A stretch of 5,287 nucleotides of DNA, from the NCBI GenBank assembly GCA_013138555.1, contig WTCN01000147.1, forward strand, positions 1 through 5,287, given 5' to 3'. The position numbers and the translations under genes were made by a program. Each line of letters starts with the position of its first letter. Position 1 is the stretch's first letter. The stretch comes from Methyloprofundus sp. (GTDB lineage Bacteria > Pseudomonadota > Gammaproteobacteria > Methylococcales > Methylomonadaceae). Shown here one piece after another: positions 1-5,164 of this stretch. The notes under the pieces were generated by a model, which was not told the DNA's origin, searched no databases, and saw only the letters and a list, made by a program, of their open reading frames with translations.

Positions 1-2
1 CT

Positions 3-104
3 AAAGTTGTATTGAGTTTACGCGCATTAGTTCAAACGACAAATAGATGGCAGCAGTTTTGGGGGAAAATTATCCAAGGTGAGACTCAATACTCTATGGC
101 TTAA
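3..104 (+). CDS. C-terminal end of an unidentified protein (5' partial)
   Basis: An open frame enters from the left edge and ends at a TAA at 102-104, giving 33 residues that finish ...GETQYSMA. It contains two Trp residues in an RWQQFWGK context and no low-complexity sequence, which suggests real coding sequence. However, 33 open codons can occur by chance, and the upstream part is outside the window. I do not recognise the family. The tail of a transposase or of a helical cytoplasmic protein are both possible, and no terminal inverted repeat was found downstream to favour a mobile element. The gene would converge on the minus-strand peptide gene at 178-381. Confidence 0.4.
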   Translation, partial: KVVLSLRALVQTTNRWQQFWGKIIQGETQYSMA

Positions 105-177
105 TACATCATATTAAAGCCTCACCAGTTATTACTAATATGCTAAATTCACTTTTTAAATATTCAGCTTCAGCTTT

Positions 178-381
178 TTATCGTATAGCCCTTTTAACGG
201 GTGAGGGGCCAGGTTTTACCACTGCTTTTTTAATTGGTGCTGGAGTGACTGCTTTCTTAACCGGTTTAGGCTTTACTACCGCTTTTTTTACAGGTTTGGG
301 TCCTGGCCCTACAACTGCGGCTGAAGTCGTCATTGGTAGAACCATCAAAAAAGCAACTAAGATGTATCGTTTGTTTTTCAT
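178..381 (-). CDS. Small exported lysine/proline-repeat peptide, 67 aa
   Basis: The frame could open further upstream, but the ATG at 381 is preferred. It directly begins a classic Sec signal peptide: a basic MKNKR start, a hydrophobic core at about residues 6-16, and a TTSAA cleavage region near residues 18-22. A modest TGGAAA ribosome site lies upstream. The mature peptide of about 45 residues is made of four degenerate repeats: KPVKKAVV (29-36), KPVKKAVT (39-46), APIKKAVV (48-55) and SPVKRAIR (60-67). It has about 11 Lys and 2 Arg, and no Asp, Glu, Cys or aromatic residue, so it should be unfolded and strongly cationic in the periplasm or outside the cell. The composition resembles Lys/Ala/Pro histone-like tails, but the signal peptide argues against DNA packaging. 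Function is unknown; binding to a polyanion or the cell envelope is inference. The opposite strand is also open across this repeat, but its product has no ordered features, so the minus strand is preferred. Confidence 0.65.
   Translation of the reverse strand: MKNKRYILVAFLMVLPMTTSAAVVGPGPKPVKKAVVKPKPVKKAVTPAPIKKAVVKPGPSPVKRAIR
181..297 (-). repeat. Four degenerate in-frame repeats of an 8-residue unit
   Basis: The units occupy 274-297, 244-267, 217-240 and 181-204 on the minus strand and encode variants of (K/A/S)P(V/I)K(K/R)A(V/I)x. They are separated by 2, 1 and 4 codons of Lys, Pro and Gly. The last unit has drifted most (Arg for Lys, Ile for Val). Codon variation between units suggests the repeat expanded some time ago and is kept by selection on the protein. 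Confidence 0.75.
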
Positions 382-425
382 AATAATTTCCAGTCTGGTT
401 GAGAAAATCATCTTTGCTGATGAGT

Positions 426-438
426 TCCCGATTTGGGA
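426..438. promoter_or_regulatory. Operator-like inverted repeat, copy 1
   Basis: TCCC and GGGA arms at 426-438 surround a 5-base GATTT centre, followed by CATTG. It lies about 45 bp upstream of the start of the minus-strand peptide gene. A very similar sequence occurs at 576-589 in front of the AraC gene. A binding site for a shared regulator is inference; short arms like these also arise by chance. Confidence 0.25.
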
Positions 439-548
439 CATTGATTCAATAATTTTAGAGCTCACTTGTAAGTTTTGCGTTCATTTGAACTACCCAGTAA
501 TCTTTATCATTAGAGGCGGAATGCTTAGGATCGTTTATTAAAATACTA

Positions 549-577
549 TTGTAAGAGAAAAATAGGTAGGATATAGT
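549..577 (+). promoter_or_regulatory. Sigma70-type promoter for the AraC-family gene
   Basis: A TTGTAA -35 element (549-554, four of six consensus bases) is separated by exactly 17 bp from a TATAGT -10 element (572-577, five of six). Transcription would start near base 584, giving a leader of about 67 bases before the ATG at 651. This is the best-scoring promoter by eye in the divergent region. Confidence 0.5.
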
Positions 578-589
578 CCCTTTTGGGAC
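576..589. promoter_or_regulatory. Operator-like inverted repeat, copy 2
   Basis: This is a perfect GTCCC-TTTT-GGGAC palindrome. It overlaps the last bases of the predicted -10 element and the predicted transcription start, where a bound repressor would block RNA polymerase. It shares TCCC, TTTGGGACA and a following ATTG with the copy at 426-438. Operator function is inference. Confidence 0.35.
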
Positions 590-609
590 ACCATTGCTTT
601 TGATGGTGT
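588..609. repeat. 7-bp inverted repeat in the AraC-gene leader
   Basis: ACACCAT (588-594) and ATGGTGT (603-609) are perfectly complementary around an 8-base TGCTTTTG loop. In the mRNA this would form a hairpin just after the predicted start site and about 40 bases before the ATG. It has no following T-run, so it is not a terminator. It may be a protein-binding site, an mRNA-stability hairpin, or chance. Confidence 0.4.
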
Positions 610-638
610 ATATTAATGCATGGGTTTTAATCTCTGTG

Positions 639-644
639 AAAGGA
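639..644 (+). promoter_or_regulatory. Ribosome binding site that fixes the AraC-gene start at 651
   Basis: AAAGGA lies six bases before the ATG at 651. The in-frame ATGs upstream, at 594 and 603, have no Shine-Dalgarno sequence, and the 594 start would lie inside the leader inverted repeat. The 651 start is therefore preferred. Confidence 0.7.
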
Positions 645-650
645 CAAAGC

Positions 651-1574
651 ATGTTTTATAATGACCCTATTGAGCTTGAGAGTTTTATTACACCTATTGC
701 TGGGCCAGTTATAATAAGACCTGCAATAGGCGCATCATTCAATGCTGAAGTCTGTATAAAGAGGCTTGAGCATGTCGGTTTATTTACGGTAGCCGCAAAT
801 TCTTTCAAAGTTGCAAAAGAACCGCAACAGAATTTCTATGGCTTAACTATTCCACTAAGTGCCTCTTTTGCAGTTTCGGAGTCTGACAAAAATCAGCTAT
901 ATGAACCGACATCAGCTCACTTACTATTACCTGATCAGCCCTTTAATTTAAGGTCCAAAAGAAAATGCAATTTACTTGTGAGTAATTTTTTTGTTGATCC
1001 AGTCAGTGATTATTCAAGAAAGTTATTGCAATCAGACTTTGCGGGGCAAACATCATTAAACTCTGAGGTTTCATTTTTTACTCAGGCGGGTAGTGTTTTA
1101 CTAAGATCAGTCGCTCAAATATGGACGGCTTTAAATAATAAAATGCCTGTCAGTGACATCATTTTAAAAGAGCTTGAAGATGATTTGTTCGCTAGCTTTG
1201 TTTTGTATGCGTATGAAAATACGAATGCTGGAAAGCCTTATAAGCATGATGATCCATACCACCTTAGTCGTACTGAAGGCTATATCAGTGATAATCTACA
1301 AAACTCTATCACACGCGATCAATTAGCAGAGATTTCTGGTCGTTCGATTAGAACATTGTCTCGTGCATTTGAAAAAAAATACGGAATTGGCCCAATGGCT
1401 TTTATAAAGCAACGTCGTCTAGATGCAGCCTATTTTGACCTGCTCGGTGCAAGACCTGATACCACCTCGGTGACGCAGGTTGCTTTTAGTTATGGTTTTT
1501 CGCATGTTGGTAAGTTTGCTATTGAGTACAGAAAGGCTTTTGGGGAGGCTCCCTCAACGAGTCTTGCTAAATAG
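651..1574 (+). CDS. AraC/XylS-family transcriptional regulator, 307 aa
   Basis: This is a cytoplasmic DNA-binding regulator. Residues from about 15 to 180 form an N-terminal sensing/dimerisation region of the type found in XylS-like activators (AraC_binding_2 style). The C-terminus carries the two helix-turn-helix motifs of the AraC domain. The first is at about 219-260 (ITRDQLAEISGRSIRTLSRAF...), and the second at about 273-302 (VTQVAFSYGFSHVGKFAIEY then FGEAPS). The GFSH-GKFA-YR-FGE-PS pattern is the AraC family signature and is closest in style to XylS/AndR-type members. The length is normal for the family. There is no signal peptide. No catabolic operon, the usual partner of this subfamily, lies in the window, so effector and targets are unknown. 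It is divergent from the small exported peptide gene at 178-381, a common arrangement for a regulator and its target, but this link is inference. Confidence 0.9.
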   Translation: MFYNDPIELESFITPIAGPVIIRPAIGASFNAEVCIKRLEHVGLFTVAANSFKVAKEPQQNFYGLTIPLSASFAVSESDKNQLYEPTSAHLLLPDQPFNLRSKRKCNLLVSNFFVDPVSDYSRKLLQSDFAGQTSLNSEVSFFTQAGSVLLRSVAQIWTALNNKMPVSDIILKELEDDLFASFVLYAYENTNAGKPYKHDDPYHLSRTEGYISDNLQNSITRDQLAEISGRSIRTLSRAFEKKYGIGPMAFIKQRRLDAAYFDLLGARPDTTSVTQVAFSYGFSHVGKFAIEYRKAFGEAPSTSLAK

Positions 1575-1737
1575 TTATCCCAAATTTGCATTTCCACAGA
1601 TTGGTTTGAATGTTTTATCAAGAATAACTGACTTATACCCGTTAACGCCCAGTATTATGTAGTGCTCTTCCCCGCCGTGGATATCCGCACCATATAAACA
1701 CATTACTATACCTTAATATATTTATATGTACTGTAAT
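1575..1737. other. Convergent spacer, no clear terminator
   Basis: This 163-bp gap separates the 3' ends of the AraC-family gene and the histidine kinase gene. It contains an AT-rich stretch (about 1695-1735) and a GGATATCC palindrome (1679-1686), but no GC-rich stem followed by a T-run on either strand. No convincing gene was seen here. Confidence 0.5.
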
Positions 1738-3132
1738 CTAAGTACCATAGGTAATAGGTAAGTCCAGTACAGCGCACAAACCACCATGAGAGCTTTTCTT
1801 AAGCGTCAATGATCCGCTATAAAGTTGAGTGATATCGTTAACAATATTAAGCCCTAAGCCGTGGCCTGAAACAGTTTCATCAAGCTTTCGACCACGCTGT
1901 AAAACAATGCTTAATTGGCTATCTGGGATTCCCGGGCCATTGTCTTCAATAAACAACAGAAAACGCTTATTATTCTTATTCGGTTTTGCATGAACCCACA
2001 CCTGATCATGTGTCCATTTGCAGGCATTGTCGATAAGGTTATCTTCCAGATCCTGGGGGTCACCACGAAAACAGTAATTATCAAGATCATAGCGAGTTAT
2101 TTCTATATGTTTATCTTTGTAGATATGATCCATGTAATAACACAGATCTTCAACAACCTTAACAATGCTGGTATGCTCATCAAGCAGATTGGGTGTTCCT
2201 GCTGCTCTGGCCTGGGCTAAGTAATGATCCAGGTCGCCTGCTATATGTGTTGCCTGCTTTTGAATCAGCTGGCCGGATTCATTCTTTACGCTACTTGCCT
2301 CATTGATAATGACAGCAAGAGGGGTTTTTATTGTATGTGCGAGGTTTCCAAGATTTTTTCTTGCACGAATAAGCGTTTCCTCTCTATGATCTAGCAGTGA
2401 ATTAATTTCGCTAACAACGACCTGTATCTCAGCAGGGTAATTTTCAGGCAATCTCTTTTTCTCACCTTGCTGAACCTCTCCGATGGCATTCCGTATTGAA
2501 TTAAGTGGCTTAAGTGCAACTTTCACCTGAATCACTATAGCCAATAGCAAGCCGCTCCCCAGAGCCAGAAAGCTGATAAGAACTTGTTTAGTGAAATGAT
2601 TTACTGCATGTTCAATTTCCGATACCGGCCCCGTGACCACATAAGATAGTACCTGGTCTGTATCAGGCAAGGTGATTTCTAATAGTTGAGCACGTAAGCG
2701 TTTTTTGTTTGGCCCATAGAGGTGTTGCACATCTAGTAAACTATTTTCCATTAGTTCAGTGAGTAGCAGGCGTTTTTTCTTGAGAGCTGTTAAATTCCCA
2801 TTTTCCTGACATCTGGAAACCTGAAGATGGCTTCCCAGAAGAGAATAAGAAGAGTCTAGTGTTTTTCCTGATTGCTCGATTTCCCAATACCAGCCAGAAT
2901 TGGGTTTATTAAAACGGGGATCCAGAGGGGACCAATTCAGTTTAAATGTCCCATCAGGACTTAATTCACTTGCGGCGACTAGTTCCTCCATATGATCAAA
3001 TAGCAGCGCATCAAAATGCTGCTCAATATGTTCACGAAATAGGGAGACGAGCAATACTGTAGTGATTCCCAGCGTGAGCGTAACCAGAACTGCTCCGGAA
3101 ACTATAATACGTAAGGACAGGGAATTACGCAT
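1738..3132 (-). CDS. Membrane sensor histidine kinase, PhoQ/OmpR-class, 464 aa
   Basis: This is the inner-membrane sensor of a two-component pair; it autophosphorylates on His and passes the phosphate to the response regulator encoded just upstream. Transmembrane segments are at about residues 9-31 and 184-205 and enclose a periplasmic sensor of about 150 residues with a WYWEIE motif (81-86). A HAMP-like linker follows (about 206-258). The H-box is NLAHTIKTPLAVI with phosphoacceptor His266. The ATP-binding domain has an N-box (DNLIDNACKW, 364-373), a G1 box (EDNGPGIP, 396-403) and a G2 box (GHGLGLNIV, 423-431). All catalytic motifs are intact and the length is normal. The ATG overlaps the last 8 bp of the regulator gene with no strong ribosome site, which points to translational coupling. 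The layout resembles PhoQ, but the sensor domain is not clearly PhoQ, so the ligand is not assigned. Confidence 0.93.
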   Translation of the reverse strand: MRNSLSLRIIVSGAVLVTLTLGITTVLLVSLFREHIEQHFDALLFDHMEELVAASELSPDGTFKLNWSPLDPRFNKPNSGWYWEIEQSGKTLDSSYSLLGSHLQVSRCQENGNLTALKKKRLLLTELMENSLLDVQHLYGPNKKRLRAQLLEITLPDTDQVLSYVVTGPVSEIEHAVNHFTKQVLISFLALGSGLLLAIVIQVKVALKPLNSIRNAIGEVQQGEKKRLPENYPAEIQVVVSEINSLLDHREETLIRARKNLGNLAHTIKTPLAVIINEASSVKNESGQLIQKQATHIAGDLDHYLAQARAAGTPNLLDEHTSIVKVVEDLCYYMDHIYKDKHIEITRYDLDNYCFRGDPQDLEDNLIDNACKWTHDQVWVHAKPNKNNKRFLLFIEDNGPGIPDSQLSIVLQRGRKLDETVSGHGLGLNIVNDITQLYSGSLTLKKSSHGGLCAVLDLPITYGT

Positions 3133-3796
3133 TATTAGCTGGCTCAGTCAATTGGTAACCTAATCCCCTACGGGTTTGGATATAGGTCGGGTCCAGCTTA
3201 TTTCTAAGCCGGTTGATCAATACTTCAATAACATTGGAATCGCGTTCAAAGTCTTGTCCATAGATATGTTCAGTCAATTCAGTTTTGGAAATAACTCTGT
3301 GATTATGTTGCATCAGATAATCAAGAGTTCTGAATTCAAGGGCGGTCAGGGTGATAGGTTTGTTTGCTAAAGTCACGCGGCCAAGATTAGTATCAATGGT
3401 GATCTCTCCGCACTTAAAAATAGGGTTTGGATGTCCGGATGCGCGTCGAATCAGCGCTTCTACTCTGGCCAACAGCTCTTCCATTGCAAACGGTTTTGCC
3501 AGGTAGTCATCAGCACCGGCTTGCAAACCGGTCACCTTTTCCCGCCAGGTTTGTCGGGCAGTTAATATTAATACCGGCATCTCACGTCCAGCTTGACGCC
3601 ATTGCATAAGCACATCTAAGCCATCAAGTCTGGGCAGTCCCAGGTCTAAAATAACAGCATCATAATATTCGCTATTACCCAGATATAGGCCTTCAATACC
3701 ATCATGTGCTACATCAATAACATATTGAGCAGTGTGCAACATTTTAATGACTTGATTAGCAAGCTCCAGGTCATCTTCAATAAGCAGAATTCGCAT
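3125..3796 (-). CDS. OmpR/PhoB-family response regulator (PhoP-like), 223 aa
   Basis: This is the cytoplasmic transcription factor partner of the downstream sensor kinase. The receiver domain (about 1-115) has the acidic pocket E7-D8-D9, phosphoacceptor Asp51 in VILDLGLP, the switch Thr79 in LILTAR, and Lys101 in the LAKPF motif. The C-terminal winged helix (about 125-218) has the recognition-helix region SNVIEVLINRLRNKL (188-202) and the RRGLGYQL wing (209-216), both typical of the OmpR/PhoB class. Length is standard and no key residue is missing. It is first in a two-gene operon. The start at 3796 follows an AGAGAG-like ribosome site, and the MRILLIEDD N-terminus is the normal family start. 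The family binds tandem direct repeats with an 11-bp period, and such an array lies upstream at 3864-3890, suggesting autoregulation. PhoP, QseB and related members share this architecture, so no gene name is given. Confidence 0.95.
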   Translation of the reverse strand: MRILLIEDDLELANQVIKMLHTAQYVIDVAHDGIEGLYLGNSEYYDAVILDLGLPRLDGLDVLMQWRQAGREMPVLILTARQTWREKVTGLQAGADDYLAKPFAMEELLARVEALIRRASGHPNPIFKCGEITIDTNLGRVTLANKPITLTALEFRTLDYLMQHNHRVISKTELTEHIYGQDFERDSNVIEVLINRLRNKLDPTYIQTRRGLGYQLTEPANNA

Positions 3797-3849
3797 ATAG
3801 GTTACTCTCTGGTTGTTTGGTTTATTTCGTCGCAGTTCCTACCATAAAG

Positions 3850-3855
3850 ATAATA
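3850..3855 (-). promoter_or_regulatory. Candidate -10 element for the two-component operon
   Basis: Read on the minus strand this is TATTAT, five of six bases of the TATAAT consensus. It would start transcription near 3843, about 47 bases before the regulator ATG. The sequence 17 bp upstream (TAAATT) is a poor -35, as expected for a promoter that needs an activator. Confidence 0.4.
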
Positions 3856-3863
3856 AAAACAAG

Positions 3864-3890
3864 CTAAATTAGAATTTAAGCTTAGGTTAA
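3864..3890 (-). promoter_or_regulatory. Three direct half-sites at 11-bp period, probable response-regulator binding site
   Basis: On the plus strand the half-sites are CTAAA (3864-3868), TTTAA (3875-3879) and GTTAA (3886-3890), each starting exactly 11 bp after the previous one. OmpR/PhoB-class regulators, PhoP included, bind direct repeats with this one-helical-turn spacing. The array ends 8 bp before the candidate -10 element and replaces the missing -35, the position used by activators of this class. The region is AT-rich, so some matches are expected by chance. Confidence 0.4.
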
Positions 3891-4114
3891 TATAGGTCGT
3901 GTTAATCTAACCATAAGAGAAGTGGAAAGTTGATTAATAAAAAAATCAGCGAGTTTCTTAGAGTTACAAATTAACACAATGAGGGAAAAAGGGTTCTTTT
4001 CATATTAATAAATAATGGCAGTACTAAGATAGCTGCCACTCAGATGGCCTTGATGGATTGTTACAGTATGATCTTTAGCAACTGTCAAGTCACTATGAAT
4101 TGATAAATTAAACT

Positions 4115-4118
4115 GGAG
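4115..4118 (+). promoter_or_regulatory. Ribosome binding site that supports a TTG start at 4126
   Basis: GGAG lies seven bases before the TTG at 4126, ideal spacing. No in-frame ATG or GTG precedes the signal peptide, and the first internal ATG falls inside its hydrophobic core. The rare TTG start is therefore well supported. Confidence 0.7.
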
Positions 4119-4125
4119 AAGATAC

Positions 4126-4458
4126 TTGAAAAAATTATTACAGATTGTGGTTATGCTTATGTCTTTCACTGCACTTCAGGCATTTGCGCATCACCCGGCA
4201 GCAGATAGGGTTGATGCTGAAACTTATGCAATGATTGATAACTTAGTGGCAGACACACCTCATGCTGAAATGACAGTTGAAGATTTTGGCAATGATATGA
4301 CTACAATGACGCTGACCACAGCATCAGTAAGTTCACTTGAGAATTTGCTTGATGACGGTGTTTTGATCTATCTACAAACACTGGAAGGTGAGGTCGATGT
4401 AAATATTAGTTTTAATGATGATGGTAGTGCAACAATGACTACCACCCAAATGCCTTGA
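4126..4458 (+). CDS. Small acidic exported protein of unknown function, 110 aa, TTG start
   Basis: I do not recognise the family. The N-terminus is a clear Sec signal peptide: MKK, a hydrophobic stretch at about 4-18, then QAFA with cleavage predicted before His22. The mature protein of about 89 residues is very acidic, with about 17 Asp/Glu against a single Arg (R28) and no Lys or Cys. It begins with His-His and has Met-rich stretches (MTVEDFGNDMTTMT, 49-62). The C-terminal half looks like beta strands around LIYLQTLEGEVDVNISFNDDG (80-100). Metal or cation binding is possible from the His, Met and acidic content, but this is inference. It is divergent from the two-component operon with 329 bp between them and is closed by a hairpin terminator at 4517-4543, so it is probably transcribed alone. 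TTG initiation suggests modest expression. Confidence 0.8.
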   Translation: MKKLLQIVVMLMSFTALQAFAHHPAADRVDAETYAMIDNLVADTPHAEMTVEDFGNDMTTMTLTTASVSSLENLLDDGVLIYLQTLEGEVDVNISFNDDGSATMTTTQMP

Positions 4459-4516
4459 TTTGTTACTACTTAATGATGGGTGGCTGATGAATCAGGGAGA
4501 TTAATTAGCTTACATA

Positions 4517-4543
4517 AAAGCTCCGGCTAATAACCGGAGCTTT
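4517..4543 (+). terminator. Hairpin terminator after the acidic exported protein gene
   Basis: A perfect 10-bp stem, AAAGCTCCGG (4517-4526) with CCGGAGCTTT (4534-4543), encloses a 7-base CTAATAA loop and starts 58 bases after the stop codon. The T-run after the GC core is short (TTT), so termination on the plus strand may be incomplete. The matching A-run on the left side would give some function on the other strand. Confidence 0.75.
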
Positions 4544-4547
4544 CACT

Positions 4548-4576
4548 GTGTAATGAAGCGCTCTGAAGTTTATAAA
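4548..4576 (+). promoter_or_regulatory. Weak candidate promoter for the Cys-rich gene pair
   Basis: TATAAA (4571-4576) is a good -10 match, but the GTGTAA 17 bp upstream (4548-4553) matches only three of six -35 bases. It sits just after the preceding terminator, where a promoter for the next unit is expected. Confidence 0.25.
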
Positions 4577-4622
4577 TAGCCTCTTTCTAGAGTTAAGTAA
4601 AAGCAACAAAGTGGTGAATATA

Positions 4623-5096
4623 ATGAAAAAGTATATAAAAAAGATTATTGGCATTATAAGTGTAGTTTCGGTCTCAGTTTTAATTGCAACGTTTGCTAGT
4701 GCTGCAGATGAGTTAGGGGAGTTTTGTTATAGCGGCGCTTTTCAGAACACGGGCGATTGTTTTATTAGCATTGAAGCAACTCAACACGGTAAGTACTTTT
4801 CCCTTAATGGCTTAAGTCAATGTGACGTTATTGAAGGAAAAGAGTGGTTTTCTGATGTGTACTCAGGTATTGCTTATGGTAGTGGCCATATTAAAAAAGA
4901 TGATAATGTGTTTAATGGCGCGATGAGAGTTTCTTCCCCGACCAATAGTGATATGACACCTAAAACTATTTTATTTGAGATCAATCTGGATAATCTAGAG
5001 GTTAAATTTAAAGCAGCATCGGATGACAGTGCATTATGTGCGGATGGGAATGATTGTATTTTAGAGTATGAATTTTCCAGTGTTGATTGCCAATAA
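4623..5096 (+). CDS. Exported six-cysteine protein of unknown function, 157 aa
   Basis: I do not recognise the family. In-frame GTG codons at 4611 and 4614 could add four residues, but GTGGTGA there looks like the ribosome site for the ATG at 4623, which begins a standard signal peptide. That peptide has a lysine-rich MKKYIKK start, a hydrophobic core at about 8-24, and ASA before cleavage at about 27/28. The mature protein of about 130 residues has six cysteines (35, 46, 67, 139, 145, 156), an even number that suits three disulfide bonds in the periplasm or outside the cell. Alternating hydrophobic stretches and Gly/Asn/Asp turns suggest a beta-rich fold. There is no catalytic motif. The next gene, 68 bp downstream, encodes a paralog with no terminator between them, so they probably form one operon from a tandem duplication. 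Confidence 0.85.
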   Translation: MKKYIKKIIGIISVVSVSVLIATFASAADELGEFCYSGAFQNTGDCFISIEATQHGKYFSLNGLSQCDVIEGKEWFSDVYSGIAYGSGHIKKDDNVFNGAMRVSSPTNSDMTPKTILFEINLDNLEVKFKAASDDSALCADGNDCILEYEFSSVDCQ

Positions 5097-5164
5097 AGTT
5101 CACTGATAGGGGAAGCAAACTACCGACGATGAGTCGTTAATTTGTTTATTCGGGAGATAAAGTC

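Larger units (their letters stand above)
3797..4125. other. 329-bp divergent intergenic region
   Basis: This lies between the two-component operon (leftward) and the acidic exported protein gene (rightward). The left part holds the -10 element and 11-bp-spaced half-sites described separately. An additional inverted pair, GGTTA (3885-3889) and TAACC (3908-3912), overlaps them. A weak GGCAG/CTGCC hairpin with an 11-base loop sits at 4017-4037. No convincing -35/-10 pair was found for the rightward gene. No open frame of note and no recognisable structured RNA were seen in about 3915-4110. Confidence 0.5.

Noticed and set aside
140..541. 133-residue open frame on the plus strand across the repeat region
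   Set aside because: It is the antisense reading of the minus-strand repeats (Gly/Thr/Phe/Ala-rich), lacks a ribosome site, and continues into unstructured sequence. The minus-strand frame has a proper signal peptide.
455..652. 65-residue minus-strand open frame in the divergent region
   Set aside because: It overlaps the promoter, inverted repeats and ribosome site of the AraC-family gene and shows no domain or signal peptide.
1480..1662. 60-residue plus-strand frame over the end of the AraC-family gene
   Set aside because: Most of it lies out of frame within the conserved second helix-turn-helix; no ribosome site or protein features.
1672..1690. Palindrome around GGATATCC as a possible convergent terminator
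   Set aside because: The stem is short, has no loop and no T-run on either side; an 8-bp palindrome is expected by chance.
1915..2220. 101-residue plus-strand frame inside the kinase gene
   Set aside because: It is antisense to the conserved ATP-binding domain of the histidine kinase and has no features of its own.
3176..3609. Short plus-strand frames opposite the response regulator gene
   Set aside because: They are antisense to conserved receiver and winged-helix sequence; coding potential belongs to the minus strand.
4017..4037. GGCAG/CTGCC hairpin in the divergent intergenic region as a small RNA or terminator
   Set aside because: Only 5 bp with an 11-base loop and no T-run; no promoter could be tied to it.
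5124..5136. CGAC/GTCG hairpin between the two Cys-rich genes as a terminator
   Set aside because: Only 4 bp with no T-run directly after it; read-through into the second paralog is more likely.
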